Below are positions 25,043 through 36,198 of a stretch of 64,000 nt of DNA, one piece after another. Numbering within the stretch: position 1 is the first letter of the stretch; every line of letters begins with the position of its first letter. Made by a program: the position numbers and the translations under genes. This DNA is from Mangifera indica (lineage: Eukaryota > Streptophyta > Magnoliopsida > Sapindales > Anacardiaceae), in assembly GCF_011075055.1 (NCBI RefSeq), contig NC_058153.1, positions 12,834,001 to 12,898,000 of the forward strand. Direction: 5' to 3'. The notes beneath the pieces are model-generated. The model worked only from the letters and a program-made list of their open reading frames with translations. It ran no database searches and had not been told where the DNA came from.

Positions 25043-26567
25043 TAAATAAAATAATAATGATAGGAGAAGTATCTAATAAGGGTAGATATGAATTAAGTCG
25101 AGTTTAAACATTTTTTTGGTTTAAATTCGGTTCAAATAAAAAATAGTTCGATTCTAGTTTAACTTAAATTTATGGTTAAAATTCATGATTTGGATATGTA
25201 ACTCAGATTCATAATTTGAATTCTTGACTTATTAAAAAAATGATATCATTTAATAATTATTTAACATAATTCGAATCGAGTCAGAAGTCAAGTTCAAACT
25301 AATTCAACTTATTTATCTAAATCATAAATCATAAATCAAACTGAGTTAAACTCTTTCTAGCTTGAGTTCGGTTTAGTTTTAAAACAAGCTGAGTCTTTTA
25401 ACTCAAACTAAATTTATATTCAAAGTAAACGAATTTGAATCGAATTAAATAGACTCGAACTGACTTTTGAGCTCAAGTCAAGTCGATTCAGAGCCTACAC
25501 TAGGTGTAATGATATTTTATTTATTAATTGTTTTGAATTTGTTAAAAAAATAATTTATTAAACACTAATCAATGCACTCTTTTAATTTTATTTTTGGAAT
25601 TCAAAAAATTTATGACCAATGCCAATATCAACTAAGCACATGGAATGGGACATCCTATTCGCTCTCTACATAAATGAATAAAAAATTTATATTTGACCTA
25701 TCAAAGATTGCTTAATATCTTAAAGACTCATGAAATCAATTTATAACGTTGTTATGATTTGATGAATTGGTTAACTTATTGAAATCTTTTATTATATAGT
25801 TTAATTTTATTTGGTTGTTGCGGAAAGCTATACTTATATTTTAAAAATAAATGTTTATAATATAATATAGTGCTAAATTATATATACTAATAATATTATA
25901 TGTACAAATAAACATATCTGATTTATTAATACAAACTAATTTGATAATATATAATTACATCACCTAATCGTATATTATCACGTCAGTTTAGATAGATGAA
26001 TTGGTAATATTTATTTGTATATATAGTCTTATTAGATACTATATATGTATATTAATAAATACAAACAAACTGACATATCATTATATTCAAAATAATAAAA
26101 TTTTGTATATATACTTTTGATATATAATTTAGATATATAAATAATATGTCATTATATTATAAAATTTGATCACCAAATCGATAAAACTTACAAAGATTAG
26201 CCTTTCAACGCATCATGAATACCTTCCACTGTGGTTCATTGTTATTCTTGTGGGAATAAAAATAATGACAAAATTAGCAAATTTTAGATTCACACACATG
26301 CAACTAAACATCCTATTAATTTTTGAGATTTTGGAATATAATTTGAATCTAAAAAACCTAGCTTAAGCTTGAGTGTGAGCTCGTGATGAGTTGTCAAACG
26401 AGCCATTAAAAAGTTGTTAAAGAGAAAAAATATATTCAAAGATGAAAATGAAGATAAATTATTGAAGATGAAGTCAAAAAAGATGGATTTACTATTATTG
26501 ACAATGAAAAGTCGTAAGAGAAGATAGAAGAACGTCGAAAATGATGGATCTATCGATGAATCAATTT
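24349..26567. other. AT-rich intergenic DNA with MITE debris
   Basis: No gene. It contains (AT)n tracts (24502-24533, 25006-25034) and a worn TAGGG-type MITE at about 25077-25500. Two or more palindromic MITE copies lie at about 25860-26160. The plus-strand frame at 26166-26366 is accidental. Confidence 0.5.
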
Positions 26568-26575
26568 ATTCAAAC

Positions 26576-26880
26576 TAGGGCTGGATTCGAGTCGAGCCGA
26601 GCTCGGCTCACAGCCATCTTGGGCTCGACTTGGTTTATTTATGGACGGTTCGAATTCGGCTCGAGCTCGACTCAGCTTAGCTCGTTTTCGGCTCGGCTCA
26701 TTTTTCATTATCAAAATGACATCATTTTTAATATATATGGATCAAAACGACGTCGTTTTGTATAAAAAATTTTACAAAAAAATCTATCGAGCCAGCTTGA
26801 GCTCAATCGAGCCAAGCAGAGCCCGACTCGTTTTGGGCTTGAACCGAGCCAAGCCGAGCTCGAGCTCGAGTCCAGCCCTA
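26576..26880. mobile_element. hAT-type MITE with exact 8-bp target duplication
   Basis: A 305-bp element beginning TAGGGCTGGATTCGAGTCGA and ending in the inverted copy of TAGGGCTGGACTCGAGCTCG. It is flanked by identical ATTCAAAC (26568-26575 and 26881-26888). The 8-bp target duplication and TAGGG terminus fit the hAT superfamily. The interior carries the palindrome AAAACGACGTCGTTTT. Open frames at 26541-26765 and 26641-26901 come from the GAGCTCG-rich arms and are not genes. Confidence 0.9.
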
Positions 26881-26974
26881 ATTCAAACTAGCTTAAATTA
26901 AACTTGAGTTGAGGTTATCCCAACTTGAAGTCAGACTTATTAGAGTCAAACACGAATCCACCCCTACTTATAAC

Positions 26975-27283
26975 TAGGGTTAGATATGAACCGAATCCGT
27001 TTAAGCTTGAACTTAGCTCAAATAAGCCCGAAACGAGTCAGCCCTAGTCGAGCTTGAGCTCGAGCTCGAGCTACTCGTCAAATTTTTCAATTAAAAATTT
27101 TGATACAAAACGACGTCGTTTTAACCAATATGCATTAAAACGACATTGTTTTAATAACGAAAAACGAACCGAGTAGAATTTGAATTGAGTTCGAGCTTAG
27201 CTTTCACGAACTCGACGAACTCGAGTTCAGTTATATATAAACCGAACCGAGCTTGAGCTCGGTTCGGCTCAAATCCAACTCTA
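26975..27283. mobile_element. hAT-type MITE with exact 8-bp target duplication (second copy)
   Basis: About 309 bp, beginning TAGGGTTAGATATGAACC and ending ATCCAACTCTA. It is flanked by identical CTTATAAC (26967-26974 and 27284-27291). The interior has ACGACGTCGTTTTAAC, then a second ACGACATTGTTTTAATAACG palindrome about 20 bp on. It lies less than 100 bp from the previous copy but with its own target duplication, so it is an independent insertion. Confidence 0.9.
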
Positions 27284-27291
27284 CTTATAAC

Positions 27292-27610
27292 CTAAAAAGT
27301 GTTTAAACATTTTGGACTCATTTCTATCAAATGTATTTATTTAAAAAATCTTTAATTAAAATTTATATTGAACTGGTTATGTGTGAACCTGGTTCCTCTA
27401 ACCAGCAAAATTTTTTTCTCTCTTTATGAACCTTAAGTCAATGGAAACATAAATATCTGCCCAAAATTTCAACCATTTTCTGTGCAAAATCAGTCAACTT
27501 TTGACAAAGTAATTGAGACGTTGTTGATCGTTGCTTGCTTGAATTTCATATAATAATTTTTTTTTTTATATTTTAAAAGAATATATTTCGTTGATCGCAC
27601 AATTGGGTTG

Positions 27611-27682
<72 letters not shown>

Positions 27683-28736
27683 GCTCTTTTGGAAGTAGGT
27701 TTAGGGTTTTACAATTTTTACTTTGGTGAGAATTTTCGATTTGTCTCTCTCTTTCAGTTTGTAACCTTCTCCTAGTTGTAGTAAATATTTTCCATCTGTT
27801 AGACCTTGGTTTTTATCAAATTGGGTTTTTTTGTAAAATCATATGTTATTTTGTTATTTGATTTCGATCTCATTCTTATTTGATTTTCGGGTGCATTAAA
27901 GAAAGATTATATGCATTAATTTAGGGTCAATAATGTTGCCAAGAGTGTTATATGCATTTATATACTAATGAAAATTAAGTGTTTTGCGTGAACATAAATT
28001 CATTATCTCTCTCCCTCTCGAAATGTCCTTTAGAGTAAATTACAAGTTTAATGAAGTTCAAATATGACAATATCTCACCTCTTTAAGTGGCACACTATAT
28101 GTAAATGAAAATAATATTAATAATGATGTCATCTAGCTCTCCCCAAATCTTTTGATTGTGGAGTTGTGTTGATGTCAAAAGTTTCATATTAAATACAATT
28201 AGAGGGATTTTGGTTAATATAAATTTATTATCTCTCTCTCATAAAGTAATTTTAAAAATAAAACCGTGAGACTAATAAAAGTAAAAGCGAACAATACCTC
28301 ACCACTTTAAGTGTCCTGATGATCAATTAAATTTTTCATGGGAGATTTTTTTTTGAATGGTTCATTAAGAATTAAAAGCTAGCTTGTAGGTATATGTCTT
28401 TGTCTTGTACCAATTATATTCCACATTGTTTAAGATGATAGGCTTCTCTTTACACCTCAATTTCACCCATAACCCTACCATATTTCATATTTCTATTGAA
28501 ACCTTACTCTACTTTTCTTATAATATGATCTTAATAAGCTTACCCTACTCTTTTTAATGCATTCAAAATGACTACAAATGAACAAGTAATACAATAATAA
28601 ATTTATAACCATAAATCTGCCCTATGCCAACTTTTTATTTCAACTTTTTGCATACAGGGCTAGAAGGCCCAAATCTCAATACATTTGATGAATTGGTTCT
28701 AGTTAGGTACAAAAGCCCAAGCCCAGTTCAATAAAT
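27292..28736. other. intergenic DNA, partly duplicated at 30.39-30.64 kb
   Basis: No gene. It includes a (TA)n tract at 27614-27679. The sequence around 27540-27612 ('tttcatataataatttttt...cacaattgggttga') and around 28655-28715 ('acaggGctagaaggcccaaatct...ttggttctagtta') recurs, closer together, at about 30390-30450 and 30545-30600. This suggests a copied or deleted intermediate block. Confidence 0.5.
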
Positions 28737-29720
28737 CTTAAGAAGAAGGATCGAAGGGGGGGTTTTGATGATGGACCGAAGTGTGAATTCATTCGATGCA
28801 TTTCTTCACAGCAAGGCTGCTGCATCTTCTTAAGTAAAACAAGAAGCCGAAGGTCCTAGTTTTACATACAAAGCAAAACAGAGAAAGTGTTTTTGGTGTT
28901 TCTGTTTCTGTTTTTTGTGGTGGTTTTGAGTTTATAGGGTTTGAATGGGGGGTTAAATAGAAAATGTTTTCGGCTTTGGGTTGAGAGGATTTGCGGAGTA
29001 GGCGCGTTGCTTTACTTTTTTGTCCAATACGTGGTTCAAATTTTTATCTAATTTGTTTAAATTTAAATTTTTTAGATATTATATTTTGTTAGTTAATGAA
29101 ATTTCTCTTTTACAAATTCAAGTTATTTGATAAAATAGGTTCTACAAATAGAAAATTATGATAAATAACATCCAAAGTAAGAGTTTATGTTTACGGTTAT
29201 GATAAGGGTATGATATTTGTGTAGTGTAGATGACAAAACGTGGTAATACTCTCTCGATTATGCTTGTGTAGTGTTTATGTAGAGCTAATAAAGAATTAGT
29301 TGTTGAACTTAAATCGAATTATTAAATTAAAATTTCAATTTTAATATAAATTTAAATTGTTCATGTAAAATATAGATTTGAATCTCAGTTAACTCGATTC
29401 ATATAGATTTGGATCTGTAATAGGTCCTCATAATTTTGATTTTGTGAATTCTGATTAAAAACTTCCCAGCGACAGAAAAATATTTATATTTTTGTTTATG
29501 TTAAAAAAAAAAAAAAGAATTTGGAAGATGTACATGACATGTGCAGAAATCAATAAAAATCATGGAATAAAAGACAAAATCTTCTAAATCTCTGTATTAA
29601 GATTCAGGGAATGGTGCCATGCTTAATTTATAGTTATTTTTATTCCCACAGAATTTCTTATGCATATTTTGCTAGCTCAAACCACGACCAAGATAATAAA
29701 ATTAATTATTTTTTTATGCT
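28737..29720. repeat. diverged duplicate of the bHLH 5' end and upstream DNA
   Basis: Sequence 28737-29170 follows 21655-22110 base for base with drift. It covers the end of the coding exon, the leader (GAAGGTCCTAGTTTTACATA in both) and the promoter. Then 29200-29720 follows about 23800-24730 with the intervening MITEs and filler missing. The copy is in the same orientation, about 7 kb further right. Confidence 0.85.
28740..28832 (-). pseudogene. bHLH (LRL-type) exon-1 fragment
   Basis: On the minus strand this reproduces the first codons of the bHLH gene. The initial ATG has become AAG, with the following ATG conserved (ATGCAGCAGCCTTGC). Roughly 28 bp inside the H/Q-rich tract are deleted relative to the parent at 21655-21773. 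It then runs out, so no bHLH domain, no later exons and no full reading frame remain. It is a remnant of the segmental duplication above, not a functional paralogue. Confidence 0.85.
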
Positions 29721-29958
29721 TTTAATTATTGAATTACAAATAAAATAAAATGTAAAATAATTATTCAAAATAATTAAACAATAGTAAAGCATAAAATAGG
29801 AGGAGGAAAAGTCATGGGGTATATCTCTCAAATTGTGACACGCATAACACAAATTCTCCAGTGCAAAACAGCTCATATGTTAGAGAGAATAAAGAAGAAG
29901 AAGAAGAAGAAGAGGAAGGACAAAATAAAGGTAAAATTAGATATGTCTAAGGCGCAAA
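29721..29958. other. probable 3' UTR of the orphan exon
   Basis: AT-rich sequence with a (GAA)n-like tract at about 29890-29912. On the minus strand it lies downstream of the stop codon of the candidate exon at 29959-30081. Confidence 0.35.
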
Positions 29959-30081
29959 TCAAGGAAGGGCAGCATGAACTGTAATAAGGCTTAGCGCCTC
30001 CTTGGCAAATTTCTCATGGTCGTTATCATCATCATCATCACCATCCTTCTCTTGTCTTCTGTTCTCATTATCCTCATCATT
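29959..30081 (-). pseudogene. orphan acidic C-terminal exon of an unrecognised gene
   Basis: On the minus strand a good acceptor (AAAAAAGGTTGTCACAG) is followed by a 41-codon open frame. It reads NDEDNENRRQEKDGDDDDD, then NDHEKFAKEALSLITVHAALP and a TGA stop. An acidic run followed by an amphipathic KFAKEALSLITVHAAL helix looks like the end of a real protein. I could not find preceding exons in 30082-30697, which is AT-rich repeat-like DNA. It is most simply a relic whose 5' part was lost, or an exon of a gene too unusual to read here. Function unknown. Confidence 0.4.
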
Positions 30082-30697
30082 CTGTGACAACCTTTTTTCG
30101 TTTCATTTGAGTTAATATTAATTATAAATTCGGTTTAACGAAATTAGGTGATTGAATTGGTGTAATGATAATTTATAAATAGATTTAAATAATTAATATA
30201 AATAATATAATATATTTAAAAGTTATAATGTAAATAGATAATATTATCTTAATATTTAATTAAATATTCTAATTGATTGTAAAATAAGTTGGTAGATATA
30301 ATATTTTAGTGGTGAGATATATTAAAAAAGGGACTGTTTTCAAAAAATCTAGAAATGTTGATCCACCCCTAATTATATGCTTGAAATTTCATATAATAAT
30401 TTTTTTTATATTTTAAAAGAAAATATTTGATTGCACAATTGGGGTGATTAATTATATTAATAATTAATTAAATTCTTAGATTATGGTTCAAGGTTTAATT
30501 ATTTATCACAATTTAGGAGTTCTTTGTAGATTTGCAATTTTAGCTTACAGGGCTTTAGATGGCCCAAATCTAAAGACCCTTGATAAATTGGTTCTAGTTA
30601 GTTAGGCAGGTCCGTCTCTGATTACACAATGTGGCTAATAACGTCTTGAGGAAAATTTGAGGTCTAAAATTTCACTAATACTTTATATTGTAGCAAA
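30082..30697. other. ALDH11A3 3' flank
   Basis: AT-rich. It includes the second copy of the block also seen at 27.5-28.7 kb. About 30600-30697 should be the ALDH 3' UTR on the minus strand. No gene seen. Confidence 0.45.
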
Positions 30698-33600
30698 TTA
30701 GCCCATGGTGTATGAGGGGCTTGGCAAATTGATCACTGTGGACTTGACCTTAGTCATCATGTTAATGCTGTTGGTGACCCCCTGTGATCCAATTCCACTG
30801 TCCTTGAAACCCTGTCAAATTTTCCAATTTGTTAGAGATTTTGTGGCTTTTGAAGTTCATATTTGTGTTTTTAATGGCCGCTTTGGTTCACCTGGAAAGG
30901 AAAATGATCTGGTCCACGCGCCGGCGCTGAGTTTATTTGAACTGTTCCTGTCTCCATGGCATCACTGATCAACATTGCCTTGTTGATGTCATTTGTGAAC
31001 ACACAACCCTGCATTTGCACGAAATGTCAAAAAATTTCTTAATTGTCAAGGTGGATGTTCAATGTGGGTACAGAGAACGACTAAGTCCTCTCTCTGAAAC
31101 ATTACAAAACGTTTTGCCTATTGAAGTTCATCATTCAAGAAGCTTTCAAAGAAGAAAGATTAGTCATCGAATTTAGGGAAATTTCAAAAACTTACGAATA
31201 CAAATGATATGATTCAATCAAGTATACCTTATAAACTCTATGCGATAAGTGCATACCTGGAGTCCGAAATTGCTAGCATTGCAATGGTTGATGCCTTCTT
31301 CAACAGAACCGATTCTGATAACTGGTACGATCGGACCAAAAGGTTCCTCCCAGGCAATCCTCATATCAGGCCTAACATTGTCCAGCAGCAAGGGCCAAAT
31401 GAGGTTGCCTTCCCTCTTGTACTCCTGGCAAAATGTTGCTCCCTTTTGTTTAGCATCCAAAACAAGGCCTTCGATGTAATTCGCAGACGATTCTGACACC
31501 ACTGGAGTGATCTCAGAGTTGTTTTCTGGAGTTCCGACTGTTAGTTTTGCCACTTTAGCCTTCACCTTCTCAACCAGTGCATCCGCTACTGATTCCATCA
31601 CCAACACTACCTTAATTGCTGTGCATCTTTGCCCACTGCACAACAGGTCGATGATTGTCATGAAACCCAAAGAAAACAAACAACAAAAATGCACAAATGG
31701 TAATTATATGAGCACAAGTATTTACATAGAAAACTCAGTATGGGAAACCACGAGCACACCAACATTCTCATCTTTACATCACATACACTTTAGTCCTATA
31801 AACAAATCCTAGCTGACAGAAACTTTACACAATGTACATGTCATATTTCCACAACAAATGGTACCCATCTTATAGCAGGTGGCTCTTGACCACAGGTGAT
31901 GTGGGGCTGCAAATCAGTCAAGCCACTCTTTGACTTGAGTTCGATTGGCTCGATAAGTTCACGAGCTTAGGGATTAGTTTAAGTAAAATATTAATAAACT
32001 CTTAAAAATTTTAAATCTTAACTTGCACTTTTAAATCTCATTTTTAACTTTGAATGTAGTAATGGTAAATATATAAATTATAAAGGTTAAAATATAACTA
32101 TTCAAGAAATTATAATTTAAAATATACTTTTTTGAATCGAGCTCAAGCTAATAATTTTTATCTTGATCTTGATCTGGGATTTTACCAATCCAGTAAGCTC
32201 AAGCTCTGTATATGTATATGAGTGAAACTAGGGCTAGATTCGAATCGAGCCAGCTCAAACTCAGCTCAGACAAACCCGAAATGAGTTGGCCTCAGTCGAG
32301 CTCGAGCTACTCGTCAAATTTTTTAATTAAAAATTTTGATATAAAACGATGTCGTTTTAACTAATATGTATTAAAACGACGTCGTTTTGATAATAAAAAA
32401 CGAACTAAACCAAATTCAAGCTAAGTTTGAGCTTGACTTTCACGAGCTCGAGCTCAACTATATGTGAACCAAGCCGAGCTCGAGCTCAAACTCTGCTCGG
32501 CTCAAATCCAGCCCTAACAGTGAAGCCCAAACCAAACAATGTCTGACTTATTCGTATGCATCTCAAATTATATTTGATTTGTTCAATTAAACTAGCACGC
32601 AGACAAGATCCTAACTTATGTATCTACTTAATTGTATTCAAATTTAGTAAGTTCACCTATTAAATTAGGCACTTCTTGAATACACGTAACCATTTAAAAA
32701 ATTCAGGTTACTACTATACAATATGGTCAAACGTAGAAACGTAATGCATGAAACATCAAAGTCACCTGTAGGAAAATCCTCCTTTGATTATGTTTGCGGC
32801 GACCAAATCAAGATCGGCATCTTCAAGCACAATGCAGGCATCTTTTCCTCCCAACTCCATCTGAAGAGGGATCATTCCTGCCTTCTTCGAGATTGAAATT
32901 CCGGTGTCTCCACCAGTGAAGCTGAGCAGAAAACAAACACAAATCAGGTGTGAAAGGATAAAAACCAATTGAGACAAAACAAGAAGCTGAAAAAATTATG
33001 GTAGTTTGGAGATTACCTTATGCAATTGACTGCAGGATGCATAGTGAGGAAGTCACCAATCTCGGAGCCTTTACCCGTGACACAACTAATAAGGCCTTTG
33101 GGGAAGCCAGCCAAGTGAAAGCAGTGTACCATGTGAAGGCAAGCAACAGCACCCTGGAACCAGTTTAAGGTTGAGATCAGAGCTGTTCAACTCAGATTAA
33201 CCACAAACATAGCAGAAAATTTACCTGACTTGGAGGCTTGAGCACCAGGGAGTTCCCAGCTATCAGTGCTGGAGCAATTTTCGAGACGGCCAGGTTGACA
33301 GGATAATTGAATGGTGGGATGGCCAAAATCACCCCTAGTGGAATCTGCAGTTTAATTCATTAATTATAAAAGCTCTCAAGTTTCGTAAGAACATATGGAA
33401 GTATTGAATTATCACTTTTTTTCCATTATAAGAATCAAACTTTGTTTTTTACATTGAAGAGTTGAACTTTCGAATTTTACTATTAAAATAACCAAACTTT
33501 CATTTTTTTTAATTGAAAGAACTAAACTTTTACTGTTTCTGATTGAAATCTCCAAACTTATCACTTTGTTTCCAAAACAAAATAAAACAAACAATCTTAT

Positions 33601-34369
33601 AGAAAAACATTGAAAGATGATTATTAAACTTTCAGACTTTGTTTTGTGTTTTGGATTAAGGTTATTAATTTGGTACTTTTAATACTAAATACTAAAAGTT
33701 TAGTCAGAAAAATTTGAAAGTTCGATATGTATCTTCAAGGAGCTTCAAATATTACCTTGGAAGTGAGGCAGTACTTAGTCCTGTCATTCCCTGGGAAACT
33801 ATCTGAAACCAAGAACTTCCCTTCTCCTAAAATCCTGACACCCTCTTCAGCACAGTAAGAAACCAAATCTCCAGACCTCACAACCTTCACAGGATCAACA
33901 AATTTACATCAAAATTGAGTACATGACAAATAAAATCACAAACATTTAGATATATAAATTTACCTCAGCAACAGCATCCTTGGCTGGTTTTGCAATTTCA
34001 TTCACCAGGCACTCAGCAATTGGAGCTTTGTGCTTCTTGAGAATGGCAGCAGCCTTGTGAAGCAGCTCAGCTCTCTTCCAAAGCGGCGTTTTCGCCCACG
34101 ATTTCTGCACAGTTTTCGCAACTTCCATAACTTTGTTCACCTCCTCCTGCGTACAAGCTGTTGCAAAGCCATAACAAAACTTATCAACTACTAAAAGAAG
34201 AGAAAAATTAAGAATTTAGCAGACCTTGAACTTTGTACTGAGTTTTCCTGGTGGTGGGATTGATAATGGCAACACTTTTCCCAGAAGAAGACTTCTTCCA
34301 TTCTCCATCAGCGTAGTATTTGAACAGTTCTCCATCAAATATCTCACCAAAAGCTCCACTTCCAGCCAT
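30698..34369 (-). CDS. ALDH11A3: NADP-dependent non-phosphorylating glyceraldehyde-3-phosphate dehydrogenase (GAPN, ALDH11A3)
   Basis: Nine exons on the minus strand: 34225-34369, 33964-34157, 33756-33884, 33225-33344, 33017-33153, 32766-32921, 31257-31635, 30892-31008 and 30698-30811. All splices are GT-AG and in phase, giving 496 residues, the usual family length. The enzyme oxidises glyceraldehyde 3-phosphate directly to 3-phosphoglycerate with NADP+, giving cytosolic NADPH without ATP. Visible landmarks: Asn169 in [13 protein letters not shown], Glu264 in MELGGKDA (general base), Cys298 in SGQRCTA (nucleophile), [10 protein letters not shown], and the C-terminus [13 protein letters not shown]. 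No transit peptide is seen, so the protein should be cytosolic. The gene is transcribed away from RTF2, with a divergent spacer of about 4 kb. A hAT-type MITE sits in intron 6. Confidence 0.98.
32229..32516. mobile_element. hAT-type MITE in ALDH11A3 intron 6
   Basis: About 288 bp, beginning TAGGGCTAGATTCGAATCGA and ending TCAAATCCAGCCCTA (inverted termini). The interior has TAAAACGACGTCGTTTTGAT plus a second, less perfect palindrome. The flanking AGTGAAAC and ACAGTGAA suggest a target duplication disturbed by a 2-bp shift. It lies within a spliced intron of an intact gene. Confidence 0.8.
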
Positions 34370-35924
34370 TGATCCTTAAACAAAAACCACACCAACACAA
34401 CAAACAAATCAAATCTCAAACACCCTTTTGATGTTTTGACGTTCTTCTTCTTCTTCTTCTTGTTCTTGTAGGAATTGAAGTGAAAGGAAGTGTATGGTTT
34501 GAGTTTGTTCTTGAAATGGTGATTAATATAGAAAGATTTTGAGCCGTATACTCTTGTATGGTCCAGCTGACAAAGGTAGTTGTTTGGTGGTTCAAAGCAT
34601 TCCCAGTGAGCAACTTTTTTTTCTTTTTAACATTTTCTTGGTATTTTTCGTCACCACCCGCTTAAGTACGCAATTCATAACCTCATGAAAGTTAGACTAC
34701 AATAATAACAATTATAATCCAATAAGGGATGCAGAATAATATAACATAAAACCAAAAAAAAAAGGACAAAGTTTTTAATGTGGTTCAGCCTAATAGTTGC
34801 AATGCATAGGTCTATGGTATAACTATAGACATAAGTATATTATGGAGATAATGAATACAATGAATATGTATTCTAGTATGTTTTTAGATAACAGTTAGTC
34901 TCTTCTGGGCAATCATATATTCATTAGATTAGTAATGAAAAGTTATATTCAAATTAGGATAATAAGAAAATTGTTAGTTCAATTATAATTCTAGAGATTT
35001 ATTTATACTCTAATTGAATTAAAAGAAAATATTTATAAATATCATAAATCTCCCAATTGCGAAGTTGAAGGTAGTGTCCCTTGGCAACCACAGATGAGAA
35101 TTAGAAAAATCATTATGAGACATTCTAAATAGATTTTTTGCTGAAGAAATAGGTTTTTTCGCTGCTTAAAACATGTGTAGTTTGGAGTTGCATATGAATC
35201 AACCATGAAGTTTTTAATTTTAATGGGGAGGAAGTAAAATTACAAACAAAGCCAAGTCTAAGTTGGTGCCATAATTGTTTAGGCATGAGCACAGTCATAT
35301 TTTCTTTTTAAGTCATTCCAAGTATGGAGACTTGAATCCAAGCAACAGCATTCTTGAGGATAATTTTTCCCGAATTCTATGAAGAGAATTGGTCACCCCA
35401 CCTGAAGGGTTGGTTTTTCCGATTGGATATCAGAAAGTTTAATCCATTTACAGTGATACCAAACCTAAATGTTAGACAAACACAAGGTGGTAATCTCTAT
35501 GTACTTACCGTTGTTTTAAAACCTGAAATGGATTAATTGGTTTTAGTTGTCAAACTGAATTAACCCCAAATTTAATTGAATAAATTGTGTTAGACTACAC
35601 TTTAACCATTAGGTCAAATCATTACGACAAAAACATGTTTGAAATTTTAATTATTTCATGTTTAAACTATTGTTATGTTAGATTAGTCGGACCGATCAAT
35701 CTACAAACTTTTATTTGACTCAAGTCCTATTTGGGTCTGAAAACATTAGTGCATAATACATATCGATATCTCTTATGAGATCCAGCTTAAAATTATTGTT
35801 TTGAAGAGTTTTTTTTTTAAATTTAATAATTTTTATATCTTTGCATTTCCATAGCATCTTCCTAAAGAAGGGAACTTTTGCATAATTTTATTATAAACAA
35901 TTTATCCTTATTTATGGCTATGGT

Positions 35925-36198
35925 TAGAGTTGGATTTGAGTCAAACCGAGCTCGAGCTCATTACGCTTGAGCTCAAACTTGGCTCTAGTTCGACTTGGCT
36001 CATTTCGAGTTTAAGTTTTTAATTAATTCGTTATTAAAATAACATCGTTTTAGTACATATTAATCAATACGATATCGTTTTATATTAAAATTTTTAACTC
36101 ACAAACTTTGATGAGCAAACTCGAGCTTACTTAAGACTGACTCGTTTGAATCAAGTTTGAACTTAAACTCGAATAGATTCAATTCAAATCTAACTCTA
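35925..36198. mobile_element. hAT-type MITE present only in duplication copy A
   Basis: About 274 bp, beginning TAGAGTTGGATTTGAG and ending CAAATCTAACTCTA, with internal AACATCGTTTTAGTA and ACGATATCGTTTTATA palindromes. Flanks GCTATGGT and GTTATAGT match at 6 of 8. The paralogous place in copy B (about 44277-44295, CATGGCTATGGGCGCATCCC) runs through without the element, a related empty site. Confidence 0.8.

Noticed and set aside
26541..26901. Two overlapping frames rich in S/A/R
   Set aside because: They are produced by the GAGCTCG-rich arms of the hAT-type MITE.
34680..35060. Possible intact LTR retrotransposon ('gtttttaatgtggttcagcc' phrase)
   Set aside because: Only one end-like piece is seen, with no paired LTR, primer site or coding domain. 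A diverged copy at 42.78-43.01 kb is explained by the tandem duplication.
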